Assembly (NCBI GenBank): GCA_021234155.1
Contig: JAJEKV010000020.1
Coordinates: 14,753,268 to 14,817,267, forward strand
DNA: 64,000 nucleotides
Source of the DNA: Isoetes taiwanensis
Taxonomy: Eukaryota > Streptophyta > Lycopodiopsida > Isoetales > Isoetaceae
Reading direction: 5' to 3'
Shown here: piece by piece, positions 43,443 through 56,849 of the stretch
How positions within the stretch are numbered: the first letter of the stretch is position 1
How the letters are laid out: each line of letters opens with the position of its first letter
Position numbers and translations under genes: made by a program
Notes under the pieces: model-generated
What the model was told of the DNA's origin: nothing
The model's input: the letters and a program-made list of their open reading frames with translations, nothing else
The model's database searches: none

Positions 43443-43485
43443 GAGTTTCATGATGTTAAATTGGGCATATATTAGATTTAAGGCT
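43443..43485. repeat. 43-bp block present only in long-form units
   Basis: GAGTTTCATGATG to TTTAAGGCT, between TATTATGC and ACACTATTTTTGG. Present in units 2, 5 and 6, absent in 1, 3, 4 and 7. The block has no CTG/CAG, so it is a real marker rather than noise. Confidence 0.9.
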
Positions 43486-44400
43486 ACACTATTTTTGGCA
43501 TGTTTGAATCCATGCACCTCGGGTTTTTCAGTAGATATGTGATTCTTTACGGTGTTTGCATGAGATTCTGCCATTGGGCTGGTGATTTGACATCTAGTGT
43601 TTTTTACATCTTTCGTCTTACACTGTAGACATGAGAATAGGAAAATCCATGCAGCTTAACATATTTCTAATCATGGAAAATGAATTGGATATATTTAATT
43701 TTCTTTGATATTTAATGGCATTACACTGATTGCATTGCCTGAACAGTCATAGGGCAATGCTTTGTTACTTTGCTTTGCCAAGTTAGATTAGCTCCAGTTC
43801 CAGCAAATGTCTGCAATGTGTGCATTGATTTGCACATTCCTAACTTTTGTTCAAACAAGATCCTTATGCTAATAGCGGTTGCCCTGGATAGCAACGTTCT
43901 TTTTCTGCATGCTTAGCCATGTGATCACTATATGATCTTTTCTTAGCATTTAGCTCGTGTTTATTCAAGTTTGATCTACCTGCTTGTTTCCAATATTGTA
44001 GGCAGTTTGACATTCTGCCCTTGATCTGTAAGAATAGTTGACATTCTGCCCTTGATCTTGATCTGTAAGAATAGCTTAGACTGTTACATGTTCATGCATG
44101 GTACTGGTCTACATGACTGTTTCCAGATTCAGCAGTCTGCTTGAGGTAGGTTTTGTGCTTTATACTACTGGCCAGATATGGTGGAGTTGTATATATCAGA
44201 TTCTGCCCTTACATCCAGCTGGCCTGCACCATAGAATGTTCTGATATGATTTCTAAAGGAAGTAAATGAATAATAAAAGTAGTTGGACATGGTATTTGCC
44301 TTTATGAAACGTAACAAGTTTTCGTGGACAGGTTTGGTAAGCATTTGCTGATGCTAGGGTTGTACAGAACTGCAATTGCTTTCTATTTGTTTATTAGAAT

Positions 44401-44701
44401 ATGCAAGGTGAAGGGCGAAGAGCCCAAGAGATCCGTAGCTTACCTGTGATGGCTCATGTTGTTACCCTTTCCAAGGCTAACATTCATCTGGTTTCATTGC
44501 AGGTTACGGGATTTCTTGCTCCTATGTGTGTTTTCCATTTATTCAAGTTGGAAAAGCTACAAGACAAGACAAGATGACATCGAAGATACATTTTTGACAA
44601 ATTTGCTGAGCTCTATGGTGCTGATTTGGAAGACAAGGAAAATTCTGAACTCTATGTTTGCTGGATATTCTAATCCCAGTCTAGAAAAAGCAGTCTTTTA
44701 G
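44401..44701 (+). other. 3' segment of unit 2 with the shared motif and an 81-codon frame
   Basis: Begins with the block shared with 2328-2433 (GGTGAAGGGCGAAGAGCC, AGCTTACCTG) after a TTTGTTTATTAG acceptor-like site, and contains a second acceptor-like site TTTCATTGCAG at 44492-44502. The frame from 44456 reads MLLPFPRLTFIWFHCRLRDF and runs to TAG at 44701. In another frame the stretch IHFDKFAELYGADLEDKENS looks more protein-like. Neither frame is recognised. Confidence 0.3.
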
Positions 44702-45456
44702 ACTTCAAAAAGTATTTAACATTGGTAATATAAAGATTTTTGGAGAACTTTTTGGATTATGAATGAAATTATGTTTATAAGCTCTAGAGAACGGGGAACT
44801 TCTTGTAGATTGTAGAATATGGTAATTGCTTTTGCCTTGATAAATGCTAACCATTTTAAGGCTTAAGTCAAATGTACACCTGATTTGGCTTAAGGCTGCA
44901 TATTATTGACCTAAGTGGTCTTTGCAAAAGTCCATGAAAGGTAAAAGTCTGTTTTAACAGGTTTAAAGGGTTTTTTTTCATTAACTCAGTTCTCTAGTTA
45001 TACTAGGGACCTTAAAATGGTTGGAATACAGGTGTTTATAATTTCTTATTAATACTTATTGGATATTTATAGGGATTGGCATAGGCTGGACATGGGAATT
45101 ATGATTCTGTCTAAGCTGATTTTTGCTCGTGGCTTGCAGCAGACATAAGGAAATCCATTCAAAAATAAAGGTAACATGACATTTGTTTTTGAAATTATGT
45201 CGATTGAATTTTTACACAAATTGGATTATAGAATGAGTTCTGGCTCTTTTAAACTAGTCATTTGGCATTGGCCCAGACTAGGGTTATTCTGTTTGCCATT
45301 TGGCTCTCTTAAAAGAGAAATAAATACTTGCAATAAGAGTTAATTAGGCAATATAGGTAGGGTAGGGCTTTGGCAACAAGGTCCTACTCTCCTTGTTGCT
45401 AACTCTATGTATGACTTTTGCCCACCCCGACCTACGGTAGGAGGCAGGCTTTTTTT

Positions 45457-48400
45457 ATTATGAATAATATGCAGACTTAACCATATGTTACAATACAAAC
45501 TTGTCAACATATTTCATGTTTTTGAAAGCGTATTATATCTGCATAGGCTGCTGCGCTGCAGGGCGTAACTTTGGCATATACAATTGCTACAGGGTTTATT
45601 TAAAATAAGAATTTGAAAGATATCTTTGAAAAAATCTGAAAGACGGTGTTTATTTGACTTGTTACACTTGTTCTTAGATATGAAAATGTGGCTGTTGGAT
45701 ATTCTTAATGATTTGACGATTTTAGGGATATGAGGCATTTTGGCTTAAACACTACGAAGTTTTCAATGCACGTTGCTCAAACAAAGGTATTTTATGACCA
45801 TGGTTTTCCATTAGATGGATGATGTATACAACTAGTAAAGGTCGAAAACATTTTGAGGGATGATGCCTAAAGTCAAGGTAAGAATTAGTTATGAAGTTTA
45901 GTGCACATTTAATGGCTCTAGGAAGCAGAAGCACTGGCTAAGATATGGAACGAACATGGTTAAAAAAGTTCCAAGGCATCTTTTGATTGCACTGGACTTT
46001 TGTTAGATGGTGGTAATGTGAAATTGCTTATATCAAAATGAAATGACCATATTGCTGAACAAATTGATAAGGCAAAGAAATAACAAGGTTTTTAGACGAA
46101 TTTGTCTTAACTATTTTATTTTAGGGTTTCGACCATGGCATTTGATGGGCAAGGAATTATGATATTGTATCTTGACGTAGAGAACTCCAGTACATCTGGC
46201 ACGATCGGAAAAGGTGAAACATAACCCGAATACCATGCCTATATACTGTTTCTAACCCTAAAGTAGCAGAAATAGATCGTAGCAGAGCAGAATGCAGATC
46301 TATATATAAAAAAAACCCTAGAAATAGGGATATAGCATTTCGTTTTTGCTGCCGGTTCAATCCGCCCAGCTCATTTCTGGTCGTGTTTCTGTTTGTTTTG
46401 GTTTAGCATAACATGAAAGAGAGGAGATCCGAATGTGGCAACCAGCTGTGGCAACAGCATATGCATGCAGCCTTGCATTACACCGTGTCATTTTCATAGA
46501 AAATTGCTATAGACTCAGTGGAATCGTTGAGCAATCTGAAGTGCTATCTAGGAAGGCACAAGGAGATGCTGAAAATTCGAAATCTATGGAGAACCAAGGA
46601 AAAAAGGCAGCAAATATTCGCCTCTTACCAAAATGGATGGTGATGCTGCACAAGAATCTGACAAATATAATTCAAGCGAATGCAAATGGAAAATCCAGCA
46701 CAAGCAAATCAGGTTGGAAGCATTTTGAATACATTTGGTCTGTTGATCTAGCTTGCTTAGATTTACTAGTTCATAATGTTTATGAATGCAATAGCTTAAG
46801 AATCAAGCACAAATCTAGTTAAAATGCTGGAATATATGATTTCATAAGGATTGCATCCAGATACTTTCACATGCAGTAATGTTTTCCAAACTAAATGGAA
46901 GATCTAGTGGCATTAGCATGTTTGGCCTATTAGCAGTCTCGGATGGGTAGTAACAGAGAAATGATAGAATTATTTTGTTAAGAAAATGATGATCTGTAAG
47001 AGTTGACCCATGACAAACTAATTTGAACTGTATATTTCTGTCTTGATAGCTAATAGCTCATTTGACCATTGATCTTCAAGTAGAAAATATAAAGGACAAG
47101 ATATTGATATTAAATGGAAGACATAGATTAATAACAAGGTAAATTTAAAAGAAATTTTGAGCATATAGAGGTGACTGAACATGATGGCCTCTTTGGCCAA
47201 ACAAGCTTATTAAAACTAGGCACGCGACTGCATGAGTGCTGTGCCAACAGAATATTATGCACACTATTTTTGGCATGTTTGAATCCATGCACCTCGGGTT
47301 TTTCAGTAGATATGTGATTCTTTACGGTGTTTGCATGAGATTCTGCCATTGGGCTGGTGATTTGACATCTAGTGTTTTTTACATCTTTAGCCTTACACAA
47401 TCAGACATGAGAATAGGAAAATCCATGCAGCTTAACATATTTCTAATCATGGAAAATGAATTGGATATATTTAATTTTCTTTGATATTTAATGGCATTAC
47501 ACTGATTGCATTGCCTGAACAGTCATAGGGCAATGCTTTGTTACTTTGCTTTGCCAAGTTAGATTAGCTCAGTTCCAGTTCAAATGTCGCAATGTGTGCA
47601 TTGATTTGCACATTCCTAACTTTTGTTCAAACAAGATCCTTATGCTAATAGCGGTTGCCCCGGATAGCAACGTTCTTTTTACGCATGCTTAGCCATGTGA
47701 TCACTATATGATCTTTTCTTAGCATTTAGCTTCGTGTTTATTCAAGTTTGATCTACCTTTGTTTCCAATATTGTAGGCGGTTTGACATTCTCCCTTGATT
47801 AGTAAGAATAGTTGACATTCTGCCCTTGATCTTGATCTGTAAGAATAGCTTAGACTGTTACATGTTCATGCATGGTACTGGTCTACATGATCAAGTTTCA
47901 GTTCAGCAGTCTGCTTGAGGTAGGTTTTGTGCTTTATACTACTGGGCGGATATGGTGGAGTTGTATATATCGATTCTGCCCTTTACATCCAGCTGGCCCA
48001 CACCATAGAATGTTCTGATATGATTTCTAAAGGAAGTAAATGAATAATAAAAGTAGTTGGACATGGTATTTGCCTTTATGAAACGTAACAAGTTTTAGGT
48101 GGGACAGGTTTGGTAAGCATTTGCTGATGCTAAGGTTGTACAGAACTGCAATTGCTTTCTATTTGTTTATTAGAATATGCAAGGTGAAGGGCGAAGAGCC
48201 CAAGAGATCCGTAGCTTACCTGTGATGGCTCATGTTGTTACCCTTTCCAAGGCTAACATTCATCTGGTTTCATTGCAGGTTACGGGATTTCTTGCTCCTA
48301 TGTGTGTTTTCCATTTATTCAAGTTGGAAAAGCTACAAGACAAGACAAGATGACATCGAAGATACATTTTTGACAAATTTGCTGAGCTCTATGGTGCTGA

Positions 48401-49231
48401 TTTGGAAGACAAGGAAAATTCTGAACTCTATGTTTGTTTGATATTCTAATCCCAGTCTAGAAAAAGCGAGTCTTTTAGACTTCAAAAAAGTATTTAACAT
48501 TGGTAATATAAAGATTTTTGGAGAACTTTTTGGATTATGAATGAAATTATGTTTATAAGCTCTAGAGAACGGGGAACTTCTTGTAGATTGTAGAATATGG
48601 TAATTGCTTTTGCCTTGATAAATGCTAACCATTTTAAGGCTTAAGTCAAATGTACACCTGATTTGGCTTAAGGCTGCATATTGACCGGAAGTGGTCTTTG
48701 CAAAAGTCCATGAAAGGTAAAAGTCTGTTTTAACAGGTTTAAAGGGTTTTTTTCATTAACTCAGTTCTCTAGTTATACTAGGGACCTTAAAATGGTTGGA
48801 ATACAGGTGTTTATAATTTCTTATTAATACTTATTGGATATTTATAGGGATTGGCATAGGCTGGACATGGGAATTATGATTCTGTCTAAGCTGATTTTTG
48901 CTCGTGGCTTGCAGCAGACATAAGGAAATCCATTCAAAAATAAAGGTAACATGACATTTGTTTTTGAAATTATGTCGATTGAATTTTTACACAAATTGGA
49001 TTATAGAATGAGTTCTGGCTCTTTTAAACTAGTCATTTGGCATTGGCCCAGACTAGGGTTATTCTGTTTGCCATTTGGCTCTCTTAAAAGAGAAATAAAT
49101 ACTTGCAATAAGAGTTAATTAGGCAATATAGGTAGGGTAGGGCTTTGGCAACAAGGTCCTACTCTCCTTGTTGCTAACTCTATGTATGACTTTTGCCCAC
49201 CCCGACCTACGGTAGGAGGCAGGCTTTTTTT
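45457..49231 (+). repeat. Array unit 3 (short form)
   Basis: Very close to unit 2 in its first half but lacks the 43-bp block. The start region (45541-45595) matches unit 1 rather than unit 2, so the units are mosaics. Confidence 0.9.
46433..46822 (+). CDS. 129-codon open frame in array unit 3
   Basis: Same frame, length and sequence as 42615-43004. That two adjacent units keep it intact while five others do not may reflect recent homogenisation of units 2 and 3, or better sequence quality there. Confidence 0.22.
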   Translation: MWQPAVATAYACSLALHRVIFIENCYRLSGIVEQSEVLSRKAQGDAENSKSMENQGKKAANIRLLPKWMVMLHKNLTNIIQANANGKSSTSKSGWKHFEYIWSVDLACLDLLVHNVYECNSLRIKHKSS

Positions 49232-52200
49232 ATTATGAATAATATGCAGACTTAACCATATGTTACAATACAAACTTGTCAACATATTTCATGTTTTTGA
49301 AAGCGTATTATATCTGCATAGGGTTTCTTTGTGCTGCGGCTTAACTTTTGGCATATACAATTGCTACAGGGTTTATTTAAAATAAGAATTTGAAAGATAT
49401 CTTTGAAAAAATCTGAAAGACGGTGTTTATTTGACTTGTTACACTTGTTCTTAGATATGAAAATGTGGCTGTTGGATATTCTTAATGATTTGACGATTTT
49501 AGGGATATGAGGCATTTTGGCTTAAACACTACGAAGTTTTCAATGCACGTTGCTCAAACAAAGGTATTTTATGACCATGGTTTTCCATTAGATGGATGAT
49601 GTATACAACTAGTAAAGGTCGAAAACATTTTGAGGGATGATGCCTAAAGTCAAGGTAAGAATTAGTTATGAAGTTTAGTGCACATTTAATGGCTCTAGAA
49701 AGCGTAAGCAATCGGCTAAGATATGGAACTAACATGGTTAAAAAAGTTCCAAGGCATCTTTTGATTGCACCGGACTTTTGTTAGATGGTGGTAATGTGAA
49801 ATTGCTTATATCAAAATGAAATGACCATATTGTCAACAAATTGATAAGGCAAAGAAATAACAAGGTTTTAGACGAATTTGTCTTAACTATTTTATTTTAG
49901 GGTTTCACCATGGCATTTGATGGGCAAGGAATTATGATATTGTATACTCGACGTAGAGAACTCAGTACATCCGCACGATCGGAAAAGGTGAAACATAACC
50001 CTAATACCATGCCTATATACTGTTTCTAACCCTAAAGTAGCAGAAATAGATCGTGAGCAGAGCGTAATGCAGATCTATATATAAAAAAAACCCTAGAAAT
50101 AGGGATATAGCATTTCGTTTTTGCTGCCGGTTCAATCCGCCCAGCTCATTCATTTAAATTCGTGTTTTCGTTTTTGTTTTGGTTTAGCATAACATGAAAG
50201 AGAGGAGATCCCTAATGTGGCAACCAGCAACAGGGTAACAAAGATATGCATGCACCTTGCATTACACCGTGTCATTTTCATAGAAAATTGCTATAGACTC
50301 AGTGGAATCGTTGAGCAATCTGAAGTGCTATCTAGGAAGGCACAAGGAGATGCTTGAAAATTCAAATCTATGGAGAACCAAGGAAAAAAGCAGCAAATAT
50401 TAGCCTCTTACCAAAATGGATGGTGATGCCGCACAAGAATCGACAAATATAATTCAAGCGAATGCAAATGGAAAATCCAAAGACAAGCAAATCAGTTGGA
50501 AGCATTTTGAATACATTTGGTCTGTTGATCTAGCTTGCTTAGATTTACTAGTTCATAATGTTTATGAATGCAATAGCTTAAGTATCAAGCACAAATCTAG
50601 TTAAAATGCCGGAATATATGATTTCATAAGGATTGCATCCGTGATACTTTCACATGCAAGAATGTTTTCCAAACTAAATGGAAGATCTAGTGGCATTAGC
50701 ATGTTTGGCCTATTAGCAGTCTCGGATGGGTAGTAACAGAGAAATGATAGAATTATTTTGTTAAGAAAATGATGATCCGTAAGAGTTGACCCATGACAAA
50801 CTAATTTGAACTGTATATTTATGCCTTGATAGCTAATAGCTCATTTGACCATTGATCTTCAAGTAGAAAATATAAAGGACAAGATACCGATATTAAATGG
50901 AAGACATAGATTAATAACAAGGTAAATTTAAAAAGAAATTTTGAGCATATAGAGGTGATGAACATGATGGCCTCTTTGGCCAAACAAGCTTATTAAAACT
51001 AGGCACGCTGATTTGCATGAGTGCCGTACCAACAGAATATTATGCACACTATTTTTGGCATGTTTGAATCCATGCACCTCGGGTTTTCAAGAGATATGTG
51101 ATTCTTTACTGTTTTGCATGAGATTCTCGCCATTGGGCTGGTGATTTGACATCTAGTGTTTTTACATCTTTCGTCTTACACTGTAGACATGAGAATAGGA
51201 AAATCCATGCAGCTTAACATATTTCTAATCATGGAAAATGAATTGGATATATTTAATTTTCTTTGATATTTAATGGCATTACAATGATTGCATTGCACGA
51301 ACAGTCATAGGGCAATGCTTTGTTACTTTTGCTTTGCCAAGTTAGATTAGCTCCAGTTCGAAAGAATGTCTGCAATGTGTGCATTGATTTGCACATTCTA
51401 ACTTTTGTTCAAACAAGATCCTTATGCTAATAGCGGTTGCCCCGGATAGCAACGTTCTTTTTACGCATGCTTAGCCATGTGATCACTATATGATCTTTTC
51501 TTAGCATTTAGCTCGTGTTTATTCAAGTTTGATCTACCGCTTGTTTCCAATATTGTAGGCAGTTTGACATTCTCGCCCTTGATCCGTAAGAATAGTTGAC
51601 ATTCTGCCCTTGATCTTGATCTGTAAGAATAGCTTAGATGTTACATGTTCATGCATGGTACTGGTCTACATGACTGTTTCAGATTCAGCAGTCTGCTTTG
51701 AGGTAGGTTTTGTGCTTTATACTACCGGCGGATATGGTGGAGTTGTATATATCAGATTCTCGCCCTTACATCCAAATGGCCTGCACCATAGAATGTTCTC
51801 GATATGATTTCTAAAGGAAGTAAATGAATAATAAAAGTAGTTGGACATGGTATTTGCCTTTATGAAACGTAACAAGTTTTCGTGGACAGGTTTGGTAAGC
51901 ATTTGCTGATGCTAGGGTTGTACAGAACTGCAATTGCTTTCTATTTGTTTATTAGAATATGCAAGGTGAAGGGCGAAGAGCCCAAGAGATCCGTAGCTTA
52001 CCTGTGATGGCTCATGTTGTTACCCTTTCCAAGGCTAACATTCATCTGGTTTCATTGCAGGTTACGGGATTTCTTGCTCCTATGTGTGTTTTCCATTTAT
52101 TCAAGTTGGAAAAGCTACAAGACAAGACAAGATGACATCGAAGATACATTTTGACAAATTTGCTTGAGCTCTATGGTGCTGATTTGGAAGACAAGGAAAA

Positions 52201-53007
52201 TTCTGAACTCTATGTTTGCTTTGGATATTCTAATCCCAGTCTAGAAAAAAAAAGTTTTTAGACTTCAAAAAGTATTTAACATTGGTAATATAAAGATTTT
52301 TGGAGAACTTTTTGGATTATGAATGAAATTATGTTTATAAGCTCTAGAGAACGGGGAACTTCTTGTAGATTGTAGAATATGGTAATTGCTTTTGCCTTGA
52401 TAAATGCTAACCATTTTAAGGCTTAAGTCAAATGTACACCTGATTTGGCTTAAGGCTGCATATTGACCTAAGTGGTCTTTGCAAAAGTCCATGAAAGGTA
52501 AAAGTCCTGTTTTTAAGGTTTAAAGGGTTTTTTTCATTAACTCGCCTCTAGTTATACTAGGGACCTTAAAATGGTTGGAATACAGTGTTTATAATTTCTT
52601 ATTAATACTTATTGGATATTTATAGGGATTGGCATAGGCTGGACATGGGAATTATGATTCTGTCTAAGCTGATTTTTGCTCGTGGCTTGCAGCAGACATA
52701 AGGAAATCCATTCAAAAATAAAGGTAACATGACATTTGTTTTTGAAATTATGTCGATTGAATTTTTACACAAATTGGATTATAGAATGAGTTCTGGCTCT
52801 TTTAAACTAGTCATTTGGCATTGGCCCGTACTAGGGTTATTCTGTTGCCATTTGGCTCTCTTAAAAGAGAAATAAATACTTGCAATAAGAGTTAATTAGG
52901 CAATATAGGTAGGGTAGGGCTTTGGCAACAAGGTCCTACTCTCCTTGTTGCTAACTCTATGTATGACTTTTGCCCACCCCGACCTACTGCAGAGGGCGTG
53001 CTTTTTT
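49232..53007 (+). repeat. Array unit 4 (short form)
   Basis: Lacks the 43-bp block. It shows mixed CTG-site variants, for example CCGTAAGAAT at about 51594 beside CTGTAAGAAT at about 51621 in the same unit. Confidence 0.9.
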
Positions 53008-56000
53008 ATTATGAATAATATGCAGACTTAACCATATGTTACAATACAAACTTGTCAACATATTTCATGTTTTTGAAAGCGTATTATATCTGCATAGGTT
53101 GCCAAGCTTATTTTTAACGAACTTTGGCATATACAATTGCTTGCTGTGGTTTATTTAAAATAAGAATTTGAAAGATATCTTTGAAAAAATAAAAAGACGG
53201 TGTTTATTTGACTTGTTACACTTGTTCTTAGATATGAAAATGTGGCTGTTGGATATTCTTAATGATTTGACGATTTTAGGGATATGAGGCATTTTGGCTT
53301 AAACACTACGGTTTTTCAATGCACGCTTGCTCAAACAAAGGTATTTTATGACCATGGTTTTCCATTAGATGGATGATGTATACAACTAGTAAAGGTCGAA
53401 AAACATTTTGAGGGATGATGCCTAAAGTCAAGGTAAGAATTAGTTATGAAGTTTAGTGCACATTTAATGGCTCTAGGAAGCGTAAGAATCGGCTAAGATA
53501 TGGAACGAACATGGTTAAAAAAGTTCCAAGGCATCTTTTTGATTGCACCGACTTTTGTTAGATGGTGGTAATGTGAAATTGCTTATATCAAAATGAAATG
53601 ACCATATTGCTTTTAACAAATTGATAAGGCAAAGAAATAACAAGGTTTTTAGACGAATTTTGTCTTAACTATTTTATTTTAGGGTTTCACCATGGCATTT
53701 GATGGGCAAGGAATTATGATATTGTATAATGACGTAGAGAAACTCCAAAGACATCCGCACGATCGAAAAAAGGTGAAACATAACCCAATACCATGCCTAT
53801 ATACTTTTCTAACCCTAAAAGTAGCGTAAATAGATCGAAAGGCAGAAAGCGCAATGCATCTATATATAAAAAAACCCTAGAAATAGGGATATAGCATTTC
53901 GCTTTTGCCGCCGGCTCAATCCGCCTACCATTTCTCGGGTCGTGGTTTCGCTTTTGTTTTGGTTTAGCATAACATGAAAGAGAGGAGATCCGAATGTGGC
54001 AACCAACAGGCAAATGAAAGATATGCATGCAAAATTTGCATTACACCGTCATTTTCATAGAAAATTGCTATAGACTCAAGGGAATCGCTGAGCAACTGGG
54101 TGCTATCTAGGAAGGCACAAGGAGATGCCGAAAATTCGAAATCTATGGAGAACCAAGGAAAAAAGGCAAAGCAAATATTCTTTTTACCAAAATGGATGGT
54201 GATGCCGCACAAGAATCGACAAATATAATTCAAGCTAATGCAAATGGAAAATCCAAAGACAAGCAAATCAGGTTGGAAGCATTTTGAATACATTTGGTCC
54301 GTTGATCTAGCTTGCTTAGATTTACTAGTTCATAATGTTTATGAATGCAATAGCTTAAGAATCAAGCACAAATCTAGTTAAAATGCCGGAATATATGATT
54401 TCATAAGGATTGCATCCGCATACTTTCACATGCAAGAATGTTTTCCAAACTAAATGGAAGATCTAGTGGCATTAGCATGTTTGGCCTATTAGCAAATCTG
54501 ATGGGTAGTAACAGAGAGAAATGATAGAATTATTTTGTTAAGAAAAATGATGATCCGTAAAGAGTTGACCCATGACAAACTAATTTGAACTGTGATATTT
54601 CGCTTTGATAGCTAATAGCTCATTTGACCATTGATCTTCAAGTAGAAAATATAAAGGACAAGATAATCGATATTAAAATGGAAGACATAGATTAATAACA
54701 AGGTAAATTTAAAAGAAATTTTGAGCATATAGAGGTGGATCAACATGATGGCCTCTTTGGCCAAACAAGCTTATTAAAACTAGGGCACGCTGACCGCATG
54801 AGTGCCGTACAACAGTAATATTATGAAGTTTCATGATGTTAAATTGGGCATATATTAGATTTAAGGCTACACTATTTTTGGCATGTTTGAATCCATGCAC
54901 CTCGGGTTTTTCAAGAGATATGTGATTCTTTACTTGTTTGCATGAGATTCCTCGCCATTGGGGCGGTGATTTGACATCTAGTGTTTTTACATCTTTCGCC
55001 TTACATAATCAGAGACATGAGAATAGGAAAATCCATGCAGCTTTAACATATTTCTAATCATGGAAAATGAATTGGATATATTTAATTTTCTTTGATATTT
55101 AATGGCATTACACTCCATTGCATTGCCCGAATAAATATAGGGCAATGCTTTGTTACTTTGCTTTGCCAAGTTAGATTAGCTCCAGCCCAAAGAAATGTCC
55201 GCAATGTGTGCATTGATTTGCACATTCCTAACTTTTGTTCAAAACAAGATCCTTATGCTAATAGCGTTGCCCCGATAGCAACGTTCTTTTCTCGCATGCT
55301 TAGCCATGTGATCACTATATGATCTTTTCTAGCATTTAGCCCGTGTTTTATTCAAGTTTGATCTACCCGCTTGTTTCCAATATTGTAGGCGCTTGACATT
55401 CTCGCCCCTTTGATCCAGTAAGAATAGTTGACATTCCGCCTTTGATCTTGATCCGTAAGAATAGCTTAGACTGCTTACATGTTCATGCATGGTACCGGTC
55501 TACATGATCAAGCTTCCATTCAAATAGCCCGCTTTGAGGTAGGTTTTGTGCTTTATACTACTTGGGCGGATATGGTGGAGTTGTATATATCGATTCTGCC
55601 CTTACATCCGGTCCTCCGGCCCGCACCATAGAATGTTCCGATATGATTTCTAAAGGAAGTAAATGAATAATAAAAGTAGTTGGACATGGTATTTGCCTTT
55701 ATGAAACGTAAACAAGTTTTTAAATGGGGCGGGTTTGGTAAGCATTTGCTGATGCTAGGGTTGTACTGAACCCGCAATTTGTTTATTAGAATATGCAAGG
55801 TGAAGGGCTTAAGAGCCCAAGAGATCCTCGTAGCTTACCCGTGATGGCTCATGTTGTTACCCTTTCAAGGCTAACATTCATCCGGGTTTCATTGCAGTGT
55901 TACGGGTTTCTTGTTCCTATGTGTGTTTTCCATTTATTCAAGTTGGAAAAGCTACAAGACAAGACAAGATGACATCAAGATACATTTTGACAAATTTGGT

Positions 56001-56849
56001 TGAGCTCTATGGTGCTGATTTGGAAGACAAGGAAAATTCTCAACTCTATGTTTGTTGGATATTCTAATCCCAAATCTAGAAAAAGGTCTTTTTAGACTTC
56101 AAAAAGTATTTAACATTGGTAATATAAAGATTTTTGGAGAACTTTTGGATTATGAATGAAATTATGTTTATAAGCTCTAGAGAATCCGGAAACTTCTTGT
56201 AGATTGTAGAATATGGTAATTGCTTTTTGCCTTGATAAATGCTAACCATTTTAAGGCTTAAGTCAAATGTACACCCTCGATTTGGCTTAAGGTGCATATT
56301 GACCTAAGTGGTCTTTGCAAAAGTCCATGAAAGGTAAAAGTCCGCTTTTAACAGTTTTAAAGGGTTTTTTCATTAACTCAGTTCTCTAGTTATACTAGGG
56401 ACCTTAAAATGGTTGGAATACAGGTGTTTATAATTTCTTATTAATACTTATTGGATATTTATAGGGATTGGCATAGGCCGACATGGGAATTATGATTCCG
56501 CCTAAGCTGATTTTTGCTCGTGGGCTTGCGTGGACATAAGGAAATCCATTCAAAAATAAAGGTAACATGACATTTGTTTTTGAAATTATGTCGATTGAAT
56601 TTTTACACAAATTGGATTATAGAATGAGTTCTCGCTCTTTTAAACTAGTCATTTGGCATTGGCCCGCATAGGGTTATTCTGTTTGCCATTTGGCTCTCTT
56701 TAAAAGAGAAATAAATACTTGCAATAAGAGTTAATTAGGCAATATATAGGTAGGGTAGGGCTTTGGCAACAAGGTCCTACTCTCCTTGTTGCTAACTCTA
56801 TGTATGACTTTTGCCCACCCCACCTACTCGGTGGGGAGGCGTGCTTTTT
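53008..56849 (+). repeat. Array unit 5 (long form)
   Basis: Carries the 43-bp block at about 54826-54868. It is the most variable copy at CTG/CAG sites: many read CCG, TCG or AAG. Its frames are therefore broken almost everywhere. Confidence 0.9.

Larger units (their letters stand above)
41636..45456 (+). repeat. Array unit 2 (long form)
   Basis: Carries the 43-bp block at 43443-43485. With unit 3 it has the cleanest CTG/CAG sites and an identical 129-codon frame at 42615-43004, so it is a good reference for the consensus. Confidence 0.9.

Noticed and set aside
37911-49735. Recurrent minus-strand frames of 60-78 codons at the start of each unit
   Set aside because: Their recurrence reflects near-identity of the units, not coding constraint. 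No motif and no codon-position bias is visible.
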